NCBI GenBank assembly: GCA_013287275.1
Contig: JABDED010000004.1
Span: forward strand, 1-64,000
DNA from: Betaproteobacteria bacterium
Lineage (GTDB): Bacteria > Pseudomonadota > Gammaproteobacteria > Burkholderiales > Burkholderiaceae_D
DNA: 64,000 nt
Reading direction: 5' to 3'
How positions within the stretch are numbered: the stretch's first letter is position 1; each line of letters begins with the position of its first letter. Made by a program: the position numbers and the translations under genes. Under the pieces are notes generated by a model. It worked only from the letters and a program-made list of their open reading frames with translations. It made no database searches and had not been told where the DNA came from. This document shows positions 34,568-44,381 of this stretch, in pieces.

Positions 34568-37027
34568 TTAAAAGTCCGCTTGCAAAGTGACTGTCACCAA
34601 ACGCGGCGCGCCCAGGTAGTAGAACACAGACTTTGCAGTCACCGACCCAACCGGCTGTGCATTGAGCACCGATTGCGAAGATGGGTTGCGATACTGTTCA
34701 TTGAAGATGTTGCTGACGTTCAGGCGGATAGTCGGTTTCTTCAACCAGCCGCTGTTCGGGAACTGATAGCCGGCATCCAGATCCGTCAGGATATAGGATG
34801 GGACGAACTCATCATTCATCAAAGTGGCTTGCTGGCCGCTGGTGTATTTGGTTTTCAAACGAGTGTACCAAACGCCGGTTTCGTACTGCGCGCTCAAGCC
34901 GAATTTCCATTGCGGTGTCAGCGCCATTTCCTTGCCGGCCAACGGCAATACTTGCGGAGCACCGGTTTTAGGATCCTTGCCCACAATCAGATTGTCCTTG
35001 ATCTCGCTCTTGCTGTATCCCAGCGAGCTATAGAATGACCAGCCGTTGACAGGTGTGTTACCGGCTTCCAGTTCAAAACCCTGGGTTTTGACTTTACCAA
35101 CGTTGGCCAGCGAACTTGTCTGCGTTACAGGATCATAGGCGGTCGCCTGACGGTTTTTGAAATCCACCGAGTAGATAGTCGCCTGGGCAGTCAGCTTGTC
35201 GCTTTGATGGCGATAACCCAGATCCAGATTGTAGGAAGTTTCAGCCTTGACTTCATTGTTCAGGTAAACATTGCCCTGGGCATCCAGTTTAGGTTTGCCA
35301 GTCGCATCCACGGCCAGGTTGTTGGTGCCGGAATAGACAAAATTTGGCGGCGCCTTCATGTTTTTTGCCAGGCTGGCAAAAACTTGGTTATACGTATCGA
35401 TCTGATAGCGTCCGCCCAGTTGCGGCAGCACTTCCGAGTAGTTACGCTTGATGTTGTACGTATACGCAGAGTTGGAGCCTTCGTTTGCGTAGTTGGTGAA
35501 GTCGCGCTTCATGGTCGGTGCGCGCACGCCGAGGTTCACGCTCAGCTTGTCGTTCAACAGGCTGATGGTGTCTTGCAGGAAGAATTGATAAGCAGTGCTG
35601 ACCGTCTTCCAGTCGCGCGATTGAAATGGCGTACCGTCTGGACGAGTGATCCTGCCGTTACGCAACCAGATATCTTCCGCATTACCGGCAGCATCGACCG
35701 GTACCATAGGGCCGAACTGCTCATGGGTTGCGCGCTCAAACCAGAAACCACCGAGGATTTCGTGATTTTCGTAGCGGCGTATCAAAGAAGCAGTCAGGCC
35801 GGGACGGTTGGTACGGGTAACGCTGCTGTTTGCAACGATTACTTTGTCCAGCGTGTCGCCATCGCCGTTCAGGTCGACGCCGGCAGTATTCTTGTGGGTA
35901 ACCGGATCCAGGAACGCGTTTTCAGCCTGCAGCCTTTGCTGATTGCTGCCGGTACCGTAGCCATACCAGAAATAAGGCAAGATCTTGATGTCGGTGTCTT
36001 CGTTCAGGCGGAATTTGCCGGTTGCCGAAGCGATCACGTTTTGGAACGGATTCTTGGTCAACTGGTAATAGGCATCTGCAAACGCAGGGTTAGGATCGTT
36101 GTCGGCCTTGCCTTTGGTCGGTGTTACGTGACCCTGGAAAGTCGGCGAGTAATCGTAGTAGTAGCCGTGCTTGGCCAAGTCTGCCAGATTGAAAGTGCTG
36201 ATGTTTTGGTTGATCGCACGGTTGTACAAGATGGTGCCGTTAATCGAGTTGAAACGGTCGAAATCGATGCGGAAGCCGAGATCCATATGATCGCGCTTGG
36301 CGCCGCCTTCGCCTTTCCATTTGTCCGCCTGGGCATGGGACGCGGAAATAAAGAAGCGGCTCATGTTATCCGACAGCAGGCCGGTGTCGAAACGGCCGTA
36401 GGTTTTGGACAGGTGCAAGCCGCCCACCGTTTGCATGATGCGGAAATTGCGTTCTTTCAAAGGATCGCAGGTGGTGATGCCGAAGTTACCGCCGGTCGCG
36501 CCGATTTGCGGCGAATCGACGTCGGTCGAGCCCTGGGTCACAAATTGGCTGCAAGTGTTTTCAGGATCTACGAATTCTTGAGGATAAACGGAAAAGCTGC
36601 CGGAATCATTGACGGGTACGCCATTGATGGTCGCGCCGATCTGGTCGCTGTTGAAGCCGCGCAAAGTCAGGCCGCCGCCGAACAGGCCGGTTGCGTCGTA
36701 GTTATAACTATTCACTGCAGGCAACAGCTCCAGCGCCTGGTAGGCGTTACCTGTAGGGCGCTGCTTGCTCAGTTCTTCCGCAGTGATCGTGCTGCGAGCT
36801 TTAGGCGCGCTTTCTTGCACCATCAAACCCATACCGACTTTTTTGCCGGTAATCGTTACACGTTTTACGTCGTCTTTTTCGGTTGACTCAGCATTTTGCT
36901 TTGCTTCGGCCGCCGGCGCGGTTTGTGCATACGCGCTGGCCGACATGCCCAGGCACACCAGTTGGCATGCCACGGCCAGCATCGACAGGCGCGACGGGAG
37001 TGGTGAGAATTGTCCGGATTTCTTCAT
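34568..37027 (-). CDS. TonB-dependent outer-membrane receptor
   Basis: An 819-aa receptor with a signal peptide (cleavage near ASAYAQ), a TonB-box-like segment (VKRVTITG, about residues 55-62), a plug domain (about 70-200, including GLTLRGFNSDQIGATINGVPVNDSG) and a 22-strand barrel ending in Phe (VTVTLQADF), the outer-membrane assembly signal. The ligand is not identifiable from sequence. Two LacI-type operator-like palindromes 200-250 bp upstream point to a sugar or nucleoside rather than to an iron chelate, and the next gene is a nucleotidase. This is inference. No regulator or TonB gene lies nearby. Confidence 0.92.
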   Translation of the reverse strand: MKKSGQFSPLPSRLSMLAVACQLVCLGMSASAYAQTAPAAEAKQNAESTEKDDVKRVTITGKKVGMGLMVQESAPKARSTITAEELSKQRPTGNAYQALELLPAVNSYNYDATGLFGGGLTLRGFNSDQIGATINGVPVNDSGSFSVYPQEFVDPENTCSQFVTQGSTDVDSPQIGATGGNFGITTCDPLKERNFRIMQTVGGLHLSKTYGRFDTGLLSDNMSRFFISASHAQADKWKGEGGAKRDHMDLGFRIDFDRFNSINGTILYNRAINQNISTFNLADLAKHGYYYDYSPTFQGHVTPTKGKADNDPNPAFADAYYQLTKNPFQNVIASATGKFRLNEDTDIKILPYFWYGYGTGSNQQRLQAENAFLDPVTHKNTAGVDLNGDGDTLDKVIVANSSVTRTNRPGLTASLIRRYENHEILGGFWFERATHEQFGPMVPVDAAGNAEDIWLRNGRITRPDGTPFQSRDWKTVSTAYQFFLQDTISLLNDKLSVNLGVRAPTMKRDFTNYANEGSNSAYTYNIKRNYSEVLPQLGGRYQIDTYNQVFASLAKNMKAPPNFVYSGTNNLAVDATGKPKLDAQGNVYLNNEVKAETSYNLDLGYRHQSDKLTAQATIYSVDFKNRQATAYDPVTQTSSLANVGKVKTQGFELEAGNTPVNGWSFYSSLGYSKSEIKDNLIVGKDPKTGAPQVLPLAGKEMALTPQWKFGLSAQYETGVWYTRLKTKYTSGQQATLMNDEFVPSYILTDLDAGYQFPNSGWLKKPTIRLNVSNIFNEQYRNPSSQSVLNAQPVGSVTAKSVFYYLGAPRLVTVTLQADF

Positions 37028-37227
37028 TACTGCTCCTAGATCGTGGTGGATTTATATTGAATGCTTCAAATTTAAGATTTCTGCTGCTCATGAACCGAAT
37101 TGCCAGCGCATCGCTCACTGCCTAGCTTCAACTAATTGTGAAAATGCGACAAATATTACAAATACTTACCAGATGTATCTTCCCGAGATCTTGTGACGTC
37201 TTGATGACTGCTATCCGCTTCTAGTTG

Positions 37228-37280
37228 GCAAACGATTGCTTTTTGTAATAAATGTTTGAAAAAGATACGCAATCGATTGC
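37228..37280. promoter_or_regulatory. Pair of LacI-type operator-like sites upstream of the receptor gene
   Basis: GCAAACGATTGC (37228-37239) and the perfect palindrome GCAATCGATTGC (37269-37280) differ at one position and are 41 bases apart, close to four helix turns, on the same side of DNA. Both have the central CG and flanking A/T typical of LacI/GalR-family operators. They lie about 200-250 bases before the receptor start, so they could serve looping repression or an upstream promoter. No LacI gene is seen in the window. Confidence 0.5.
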
Positions 37281-37723
37281 TTTGTATCTATTGAACATAC
37301 GAACAAAAGATTTTTTATGACAAAGTTCTTGCCGGGTGATTGCGAAATTAGGCATGAAAAACAAAACCCGCTGAGTGTGGCAGTGATTTATGAAATCTTA
37401 ATGACAAGATAAAACGCTCGCCGCGCAAGCTTTAACGTCATTAGAAGATGCACTTTGACATGATTTATATCAATATTTTGGAAATATGCCTCGAATAATG
37501 GCAAAGAGCAAGAGACTGGACCCACGCTGTATTTTTCGGGACACAGGACAAAATGAGGGGATGGACAAGCAGGAGTCTGGATGCGTGCGCAAAATTTGTG
37601 CGTTACATTTACTTACATCCACTGGTAGATATAGCTTGCGCACAGAACAAGTGCAGCAGCTTATGTATCAAAATGTGGCGAAAAGTGTAAAGACATTGAT
37701 CGTTCCCGCTTGCTTTCAATGAC

Positions 37724-37751
37724 AAAAATTAGAGTGTTTACTCTAATTTTT
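37724..37751. terminator. Bidirectional AT-rich hairpin terminator
   Basis: A perfect 12-bp stem (AAAAATTAGAGT with ACTCTAATTTTT) and a 4-base GTTT loop give A-runs and T-runs on both sides. It begins one base after the stop codon of the weak plus-strand frame at 37486-37722 and lies 108 bases past the DUF488 gene on the minus strand. It could end either transcript. Confidence 0.75.
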
Positions 37752-37858
37752 AACGACATCGCCGACCCTGCACTGCATCGCCAGCATGATTTTATTGCAC
37801 CGAAGCTTCCTGCCGCATCTGCGCCGTGTGCGCCTGAGGCGATATTGCCCCGCCTGGC

Positions 37859-38245
37859 TCAATCAATCTGCGCACCGCGTTCCGCAAGCAACTCACGCAA
37901 TATGGACCGATGGCAGTGGGCTTCGTTTTCGCAATAGCAGCCGACAGAAAAACTGGTCTGGCGCGACAAGGCCACCAACAGGTCCAGCACGCGGCCATTC
38001 TCGGTCGTCGTCATTTCTGCCCGGTAACGCCTGGCGAAGGACTTCCAGTCCGCCTCGCTTTGGGCATCCTTGGCCGCCTGCATGACTTCCACACTGGGGG
38101 CAAGATTGGGGAACCAGACATCGTAATAATTCCGGCTGGAGAATTCGGCCTTGGGCACCCCGCGCGGCGGGCGTCTTACCGTGCCTATGCGCAGACCCTC
38201 GCCTTCCAAGCGCGGACTACCTAAACGGACGATATGTATGGCCAT
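37859..38245 (-). CDS. DUF488-family protein
   Basis: A 128-aa protein of the DUF488 family. Visible marks are the start IHIVRLGSPR, the segment SSRNYYDVWFPNLAPS, and the cysteine/histidine cluster GCYCENEAHCHRSILRELL near the C-terminus, which defines the family. The function is unknown; some members are fused to or sit beside nucleic-acid enzymes, but nothing here helps. It lies 25 bases after the M48 protease gene on the same strand and may be co-transcribed with it. Confidence 0.85.
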   Translation of the reverse strand: MAIHIVRLGSPRLEGEGLRIGTVRRPPRGVPKAEFSSRNYYDVWFPNLAPSVEVMQAAKDAQSEADWKSFARRYRAEMTTTENGRVLDLLVALSRQTSFSVGCYCENEAHCHRSILRELLAERGAQID

Positions 38246-38270
38246 CTCGGCTCTCTCGCTTTAACTGGGA

Positions 38271-39167
38271 TTAGTTGATCGCCGCAATCCCTTTGACATT
38301 GCTTTGGTAAGGCGGCAATGCATTCAGGCTGAGCCCTTTGGCCCTGGCATACAGGGGCATCACTTCAGGGAAATGGCGCTGAATCTCGGCGATGCGGGTG
38401 GGGCCAGCCGGGTGGGTGGACAGCCATTGCGGCGGCGCGCTCTTGTTGACCATGCCCATTTTTTGCCACAGCGCCACGCCGGCGCGCGGATCAAAGCCGG
38501 CGCGGGCGGCAATATCCAGTCCGACCACATCGGCCTCGGTCTCGTCATCGCGTGAGAATTTCAGCATGGCTCCCTTGGCAACCATGCTGCCGGCAGCGCC
38601 GGCCAGATTGGGGTCGTAACCCTTGGCGCCGGCAAACAATTCCAGCGCCTTGATCCCGAGATTTGCTGCCGCAGCCTTGCCGGCGCGCTCGGCGCCATGC
38701 TCGCGCAGCGCATGGGCCATCTCGTGCCCCATCACGATCGCAACTTCATCGTCGGTCAGCTTCAGCGTGGTGAGTATGCCGGTGTAAAAAGCGATCTTCC
38801 CGCCCGGCATGCAATAGGCGTTGATCTGGTTGGAGCCTAGCAGATTGACTTCCCATTTCCAATCCTTGGCGCGCTCATTCCAGCGCAAGGCATATGGAAT
38901 CAGTTTCTTCGCGATGGCGCGCAGGCGTATCACTTGCGGATGATTGTCCGGCCCCAGCGCCTTTTGCTGCTCGGCCTGCTGCATGGTTTGCGTATATTGG
39001 AGCGCCGCCTGTTTTTCCAGCGCGCCGGTTGGTGCGAACTTGCGCATGAAAGACATCTCGCCCACCTTCACGCCATCCTGCACCGGTGCGGCATTGCCTT
39101 GTGCAAACGCGGGAGCCGCCAGGGATAGCGCAACGGCGGCGATCAACGGGCCGATAGCTTGCTTCAT
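38271..39167 (-). CDS. M48-family zinc metalloprotease, exported
   Basis: A 298-aa peptidase with a Sec signal peptide (cleavage after AFAQ). The zinc site is clear: MGHEMAHALREH (HExxH, about residue 146) and the third ligand in DDETEADVVGLD. It resembles LoiP/BepA-type periplasmic proteases that survey outer-membrane protein assembly. It has no membrane anchor beyond the signal. The C-terminal part (STHPAGPTRIAEIQRHFPEV) is a family hallmark. It lies 54 bases after ampG on the same strand. Confidence 0.9.
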   Translation of the reverse strand: MKQAIGPLIAAVALSLAAPAFAQGNAAPVQDGVKVGEMSFMRKFAPTGALEKQAALQYTQTMQQAEQQKALGPDNHPQVIRLRAIAKKLIPYALRWNERAKDWKWEVNLLGSNQINAYCMPGGKIAFYTGILTTLKLTDDEVAIVMGHEMAHALREHGAERAGKAAAANLGIKALELFAGAKGYDPNLAGAAGSMVAKGAMLKFSRDDETEADVVGLDIAARAGFDPRAGVALWQKMGMVNKSAPPQWLSTHPAGPTRIAEIQRHFPEVMPLYARAKGLSLNALPPYQSNVKGIAAIN

Positions 39168-39220
39168 GATTCTGGACCTAGTCTGAAAGTAATAGGGAAA
39201 ATGGTAGCACCATCGCCCGC

Positions 39221-40489
39221 TTACGGCAGTTTTTTTTCAGCTATAAGGGCCGGCACCGGTTCATTCCACGGAGCGACCTTGAGCAGCAGCAGCATGCCCG
39301 GAATCGCCAGCAGGAAGCAAATCAGGAAAAATTGGAACCAGCCGGTTTCTGCGACGATGAAGCCTACGCTGGACGTCGCGAAGGTGCGCGGTATCGCGGC
39401 CAGGCTGGAAAACAGCGCATACTGGGTCGCGGTGTAGCGGGGATCGGAGGTTTTCGCAATAAAGGCAACAAAGGCCGCGGTCCCCAGGCCTACCCCGAAG
39501 GCCTCAAAGCCGACTGCAAACCCTAAAAACCAGGGGTTGGGGCCGGCGTGCGCCAGCAAGGCGAAACCAAGGGAGGTGGATGCCTGGACCGCACCGAATA
39601 TCCATAAGCCCCGGTTGATACCCAGCCGTATCATGAGCACGCCGCCTACAATCCCGCCGACGATACTGCCCCAGAACAAAGTCAGCTTGGCGATCGCACC
39701 GATCTGCGTCAAAGGAAAGCCGAGGTCGATGAAAAACTTAGTGGCCAGCGTCGCCGCCATGCTGTCGCCCAGACGGTACAGGAAAATGAAGCACAATATC
39801 CATAGCGCGCGCGACCAGCCGTCACGGGAAATAAACTCGCGAAAAGGCAACACGATAGCCTCTTCCAGTGTTCTCGGCGGCGCTCCGTAAACAGCAGGTT
39901 CCTTAATTAGCAAAGTGCAAATCAATCCGGGCAGCATGAAGGCGGCGGTAATCCAGAATACCGATTGCCAGGGCATCAGATCGGCCAGGATCAGCGACAG
40001 GGCGCCCGGTACCATGCCCGCCACCTTGTAGGCGTTGACTTTCACCGCCGCGCCAAGGCCCTGCTCATTATCGGTCAATATCTCACGGCTATAGGCGTCG
40101 ATCACGATATCCTGGCTGGCAGACAGGAAAGCAATGCCGACCGCCGCCAGGATGACCAGCGACACCTGCTTCAGCGGGTCCAGCATCCCCATGCCGCCTA
40201 TCGCCAAAAATAATCCGCACTGCGTAAGCGCCATCCAGCCGCGCCTGCGCCCCAGGGGCCCCAGGCTGAACCTGTCCATCAGCGGCGACCACAGGAACTT
40301 CCAGGTATACGGAAACATCACCAGCGCAAACAGGCCCAGCGCCTTGACATCCAGGCCGGCCTTGGCCAGCCATGCCTGCATCAGGTTCAGCAGGATAAAC
40401 AAAGGGAGGCCCGAACTGAAGCCGAGGAACACCAGCGTCAGCATGCGCCGGTTCAGATAGCTATGCCAACTGGCGGAAGGAGTTGTCAC
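39221..40489 (-). CDS. ampG: AmpG-like muropeptide transporter (MFS)
   Basis: A 422-aa major facilitator with 12 predicted membrane segments. Family traits are seen early (LTLVFLGFSSGLPLFILLNLMQAWL, then FPYTWKFLWSPLMDRF) and in the middle (SQDIVIDAYSREIL). AmpG imports anhydromuropeptides from cell-wall turnover, linking recycling and beta-lactamase control. The start is GTG at 40487-40489, 9 bases after the metW stop. Order metX-metW-ampG on one strand suggests one transcript. Confidence 0.9.
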   Translation of the reverse strand: MTTPSASWHSYLNRRMLTLVFLGFSSGLPLFILLNLMQAWLAKAGLDVKALGLFALVMFPYTWKFLWSPLMDRFSLGPLGRRRGWMALTQCGLFLAIGGMGMLDPLKQVSLVILAAVGIAFLSASQDIVIDAYSREILTDNEQGLGAAVKVNAYKVAGMVPGALSLILADLMPWQSVFWITAAFMLPGLICTLLIKEPAVYGAPPRTLEEAIVLPFREFISRDGWSRALWILCFIFLYRLGDSMAATLATKFFIDLGFPLTQIGAIAKLTLFWGSIVGGIVGGVLMIRLGINRGLWIFGAVQASTSLGFALLAHAGPNPWFLGFAVGFEAFGVGLGTAAFVAFIAKTSDPRYTATQYALFSSLAAIPRTFATSSVGFIVAETGWFQFFLICFLLAIPGMLLLLKVAPWNEPVPALIAEKKLP

Positions 40490-40497
40490 GAAGGCGT

Positions 40498-41100
40498 TTA
40501 CTTTTTCTTTAAGCGGAAGACCGCAAGACTACCACGCAAATTCGGCAAGAAGGTGATCGGCTTGCCTTCATGCAGGGCCACGCATTCCAGCACATCCAGC
40601 CCGACGTCGTCGGCCAGGTCGGCAAAATCGTAGATCGTCGCGCAGCGGACATTCGGCGTGTCATACCATTCATACGGCAAGGCTTTGGACACCGGCATCT
40701 TGCCGCGCAGCAGCGCGGTGCGATGCGGCCAGTAGCCGAAGTTGGGAAAGGAGACGATAGCCTCGTTGCCGACGCGCGCGATATCGCGCAGCAAGCCTTC
40801 CACGTGCTTCATCATCTGCAGCGACGACAGGCACAGCACCGTGTCGAAGGCATTGTCGGCAAAAATACCCAGGCCGTTTTCCATATCCTGCTGGATCACG
40901 CTGATGCCGCGCTGCGCGCATACCAGCACCTGTTCATCCGCGATCTCGATGCCGTAGCCGCTGCACTGCTTGTCGCTCTGCAGGTAGTCCAGCATCACGC
41001 CGTCTCCGCAGCCGACGTCCAGCACATGCGCGCCCGGTTCGATCCAGTGGGCGATGAAGGCCAGGTCGGGCCGCAGCACTTTCAATTCCGGGAAATTCAT
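40498..41100 (-). CDS. metW: Methionine biosynthesis protein MetW
   Basis: A 200-aa class I methyltransferase-like protein ([18 protein letters not shown] motif). MetW occurs as a partner of MetX in many proteobacteria and is thought to activate or aid the homoserine acyltransferase. The end has the family pattern [17 protein letters not shown]. Its ATG overlaps the metX stop by 4 bases, so the two are translationally coupled. Confidence 0.95.
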   Translation of the reverse strand: MNFPELKVLRPDLAFIAHWIEPGAHVLDVGCGDGVMLDYLQSDKQCSGYGIEIADEQVLVCAQRGISVIQQDMENGLGIFADNAFDTVLCLSSLQMMKHVEGLLRDIARVGNEAIVSFPNFGYWPHRTALLRGKMPVSKALPYEWYDTPNVRCATIYDFADLADDVGLDVLECVALHEGKPITFLPNLRGSLAVFRLKKK

Positions 41101-42224
41101 GCCAGCTCCGCTGCGATACGATTGTAATAGGCCGCCACCAGGTTCAGGTAGCGGGAGTCCTCCAGCAGGAAAGCGTCGTGTCCGTGCGGAGCGTCGATCT
41201 CCGCATAGGTCACCTTGCGCTTGTTGTCGACCAGCGCCTGCACGATCTCGCGGCTGCGCTCGGGTGAGAAACGCCAGTCGGTCGTGAACGAGGCCAGCAG
41301 GAATTCCGCCTTGGTATTGGCCAGCGCCCTGGTCAGGTTGCCGCCGTACGCCTGCGCCGGATCGAAATAATCCAGCGCCTTGGTGATCAGCAGATAGGTA
41401 TTGGCGTCGAAATAATCGGAGAACTTGTCGCCCTGGTAGCGCAGATAGGATTCAATCTCGAAGTCGACGCCGAAGCCGAACTGGTATTCGCCGGTCTTCA
41501 ATTCACGGCCGAATTTTTCCGCCATGTCGTCGTTCGACAAATAGGTGATATGCCCTATCATGCGCGCCACCCGCAAACCGCGGCGCGGCACTATATTGTG
41601 CGCATAGAAATCGCCGCCATGGAAATCCGGGTCGGTCAGGATAGCCTGGCGGGCGACGTCGTTGAACGCGATATTCTGCGCCGACAATTTCGGTGTAGAG
41701 GCGATCACCACGCAATGCCGCAGGCGGTCCGGATACAGCATGCTCCAGGCCAGCGCCTGCATGCCGCCCAGAGAACCGCCCATCACTGCGGCAAACTGCC
41801 GTATCCCCATCACGTCGGCCAGCAGCGCCTGCGCCCTGACCCAGTCTTCCACGGTAACCACCGGAAAATCGGCGCCATACGGCTTGCCGGTTGCCGGGTT
41901 GGCGTGCATGGGGCCGGTGGAACCGAAGCAGGAGCCCAGGTTATTCACGCCGATCACGAAAAATTTATTGGTATCCAGCGGCTTGCCGGGACCCACCATA
42001 TTGTCCCACCAGCCTATGTTCTTGGGCTGGTCGGCATAGTAGCCGGCCACGTGATGCGAAGCATTCAGCGCGTGGCATACCAGCACCGCATTGGATTTAT
42101 CCGCATTCAAGGTGCCGTAGGTTTCCACCATCAGCGTGTAATCCGAGATGGTGGCGCCGCTCTGCAAAGTCAGCGCCTCTTCAAACCGGTAAGCCTGCGG
42201 CGTAACGATTCCTATTGATGACAT
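41097..42224 (-). CDS. metX: Homoserine O-acyltransferase MetX
   Basis: A 375-aa alpha/beta hydrolase that activates homoserine with acetyl-CoA or succinyl-CoA as the first committed step of methionine synthesis. The nucleophile elbow [10 protein letters not shown], the oxyanion and substrate region ([12 protein letters not shown]), and the acid/base residues in [10 protein letters not shown] and PHGHDAFLL are seen. I start at ATG 42222-42224 ([10 protein letters not shown]), the usual family start, though an ATG 4 codons upstream is in frame. Many beta- and gammaproteobacterial MetX enzymes prefer succinyl-CoA; the sequence alone does not settle it here. Confidence 0.94.
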   Translation of the reverse strand: MSSIGIVTPQAYRFEEALTLQSGATISDYTLMVETYGTLNADKSNAVLVCHALNASHHVAGYYADQPKNIGWWDNMVGPGKPLDTNKFFVIGVNNLGSCFGSTGPMHANPATGKPYGADFPVVTVEDWVRAQALLADVMGIRQFAAVMGGSLGGMQALAWSMLYPDRLRHCVVIASTPKLSAQNIAFNDVARQAILTDPDFHGGDFYAHNIVPRRGLRVARMIGHITYLSNDDMAEKFGRELKTGEYQFGFGVDFEIESYLRYQGDKFSDYFDANTYLLITKALDYFDPAQAYGGNLTRALANTKAEFLLASFTTDWRFSPERSREIVQALVDNKRKVTYAEIDAPHGHDAFLLEDSRYLNLVAAYYNRIAAELA

Positions 42225-42461
42225 ACACTCTTCCATTGAGACTATCGGTCTCTAATTCTTCTGAATTGTAACGGGGAGCTAAAGGTGGGGCTGAATGAAG
42301 GGACGGGAGAGCATTCAGACTCGCTTTAGCCGTATTTATTATCCAGCGGACAAGTCCACTGGAAGGCGCCCGCAAGCTGATCTCAAATCGGCGCAATAAT
42401 GCAAGGATAGCGAAGTATGCGCCCCTCGTCAAACCGTGATAAGCGTGATATTGACCCGCAC

Positions 42462-44216
42462 CTACGCGACACTGCCGAGGAAATGCAAGGTTTCCTGCAC
42501 CACCTGCGGATCATAGGAGCGCAATATCTTCTTGATGTAGGGCTGCAGCGCTTCCAGATTGGTGTTCAGTATCTCTTGCTTGATCTCCGGCAGCTGTGCT
42601 GCCGGCATCGACAATTCGCGGAAGCCCATGCCTATCAGCAGCCGCGTCAGGCGCCGGTCGCCCGCCATGCCGCCGCATATCGCCACCGGGATGCCGGCCT
42701 TTTCACCGGCCGTGACCGTCATATGCAATAACTGCAAGATGGCCGGGTGGATATCGTTGTACAAGTGGGCCACTTCATGGTCAGCCCGGTCTATCGCCAG
42801 CGTGTACTGGATCAGGTCATTGGTGCCTACCGACAGGAAATCCAGTTTTTTGACGAACAGTTGCACCGTCAATGCTGCGGCCGGAACTTCTATCATGGCC
42901 CCGACCAGAATATTGTCGTCGAATTTCTTGTTCTCCGCCGCCAGTTCGGACTTGGCCTGCTCTATCATCGCCAGCGACTGGTCGATTTCAAACGAATGCG
43001 CCATCATCGGTATCAGGATCTGCACCGGGCCGAACGCCGAAGCCCTCAGCATGGCGCGCAACTGCGTCATGAAAATCTGCGGCTCGGCCAGGCAATAGCG
43101 TATCGCACGCAAACCCAGCGCGGGGTTCAGGATATTGTGTTCGGTCGTATCCAGCGGCTTGTCGGCGCCGACATCCAGCGTGCGTATCGTGACCGGCCTG
43201 CCCTTCATCGCCTGCACCGCATTGCGATAAGCGATAAATTGCTCTTCCTCGGTCGGCAGCCTGTGGGTATGGCCGGTGCGCCCCATGAACAGGAATTCGG
43301 AACGAAACAGGCCGACGCCGCTGGCGCCGGCCTCCATTGCCGCCATTGCGTGGTCGGGCAATTCGATATTGGCCAGCAGCGTAATTTCTACGCCATCCAG
43401 CGTTACCGCCGGGGTTTTTTTCAATTTCAGGAGTTTCTTGCGGGCTTTCAGCAGCAGTGCCTGGCGCTCGCGGTATTGCTCCAGCACCAGCGGCGACGGG
43501 GCGACAATCACCACCCCGGCGTCGCTGTCGACGATCAGCCAGTCGTCCTGCTCTATCAGCCTGGACGCGTTGCCGGTGCCGACCACCGCCGGAATACCCA
43601 GGCTGCGCGACACCAGCGCGGTGTGCGAGTTCTGGCCGCCTTCATCGGTGATGAAGCCGTTAAAGGCCGCATCGCGGAATTGCATCATGTCGGCCGGCGA
43701 GATATCGCGCGCCACCACGACCATGTTGGCGCTGCGTTCGTCTATGCCTTCGGCGCGCGGCAGCGCGTGGGCCGAGCCGGTCAGCACCTTCAGCACGCGC
43801 TCTGCGACTTGCTGGATATCGGCCTTGCGTTCACGCAGGTAGTCGTCTTCTATTTCGTCAAACTGTGCGGACAACACGTCGATCTGGGTTACCAGCGCCC
43901 ATTCGGCATTGTAGTGGCGGGTGCGGATGATATCCAGCGGCGCTTCGGAAATCATGGGGTCGGACAGGATCAGTGCGTGCACGTCGAGGAAGGCGCCCAG
44001 TTCGGTCGGCGCATCCTGCGGCAGGTCGGACCAGATCATCTGCAATTCCCTGTGCACCTGGACGATGGCCTGCTGCAGCCGGCCCACCTCCGCCTCGACC
44101 TGCTCCTGGGCGACCAGATAATGTTGCACATCCAATGCCGCCGGCCGCAGCAAATGCGCTCGGCCTATCGCGATACCGCGTGAAACGGGGATGCCTTGCA
44201 ATGTGAATGAAGCCAT
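42462..44216 (-). CDS. ptsI: Phosphoenolpyruvate-protein phosphotransferase (PTS enzyme I)
   Basis: A 584-aa enzyme I, which takes phosphate from PEP and passes it to HPr. The active His198 lies in DEGGQNSHTALVSRSLGIPAVVG. The PEP-binding C-terminal domain shows GVGLFRSEFLFM, FSVGTNDLIQYTLA-like LSVGTNDLIQYTLAIDRAD and AICGGMAGD with the active Cys. It has a GGGG ribosome site. It lies downstream of ptsH and the EIIA gene, with no sugar permease nearby, as in regulatory PTS systems. Confidence 0.96.
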   Translation of the reverse strand: MASFTLQGIPVSRGIAIGRAHLLRPAALDVQHYLVAQEQVEAEVGRLQQAIVQVHRELQMIWSDLPQDAPTELGAFLDVHALILSDPMISEAPLDIIRTRHYNAEWALVTQIDVLSAQFDEIEDDYLRERKADIQQVAERVLKVLTGSAHALPRAEGIDERSANMVVVARDISPADMMQFRDAAFNGFITDEGGQNSHTALVSRSLGIPAVVGTGNASRLIEQDDWLIVDSDAGVVIVAPSPLVLEQYRERQALLLKARKKLLKLKKTPAVTLDGVEITLLANIELPDHAMAAMEAGASGVGLFRSEFLFMGRTGHTHRLPTEEEQFIAYRNAVQAMKGRPVTIRTLDVGADKPLDTTEHNILNPALGLRAIRYCLAEPQIFMTQLRAMLRASAFGPVQILIPMMAHSFEIDQSLAMIEQAKSELAAENKKFDDNILVGAMIEVPAAALTVQLFVKKLDFLSVGTNDLIQYTLAIDRADHEVAHLYNDIHPAILQLLHMTVTAGEKAGIPVAICGGMAGDRRLTRLLIGMGFRELSMPAAQLPEIKQEILNTNLEALQPYIKKILRSYDPQVVQETLHFLGSVA

Positions 44217-44381
44217 GCTGAGTCCCCTTATTGTCTTTTATGGGCTTGTCTTGCGCTTGCCTGCCTACCGGGCGATCTCCATCGTGCCGGGCCCCGCCCC
44301 CTGATATGCGGAACCATGGCAAGTTGCACGCCTGCAGCCGGGAACGACCAGGCAAGCAGATCGCCAGCTATATAGCCGGCG

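Larger units (their letters stand above)
37028..37858. other. 830-bp gap holding receptor regulation and a possible small RNA or small ORF
   Basis: From left to right it holds the promoter side of the receptor gene, two LacI-like operator sites (37228-37239, 37269-37280), a weak 78-codon plus-strand frame (37486-37722) and a strong AT-rich hairpin (37724-37751) right after that frame. The last 100 bases before the DUF488 gene show nothing. The 78-codon frame has no recognised family; an internal ATG at 37561 follows a GAGGGG run with no spacing. It is not called as a gene. Confidence 0.45.

Noticed and set aside
35204-36886. Plus-strand open frame of 560 codons opposite the TonB-dependent receptor
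   Set aside because: The receptor has full family signatures on the minus strand; the antisense frame has biased composition and no motif or ribosome site.
42225-42461. Possible SAM or SAH riboswitch upstream of metX
   Set aside because: I looked for paired elements typical of these riboswitches and found none that I could support by eye.
42747-44183. Plus-strand open frame of 478 codons opposite ptsI
   Set aside because: Antisense shadow of enzyme I, rich in His/Gln/Arg, no family resemblance.
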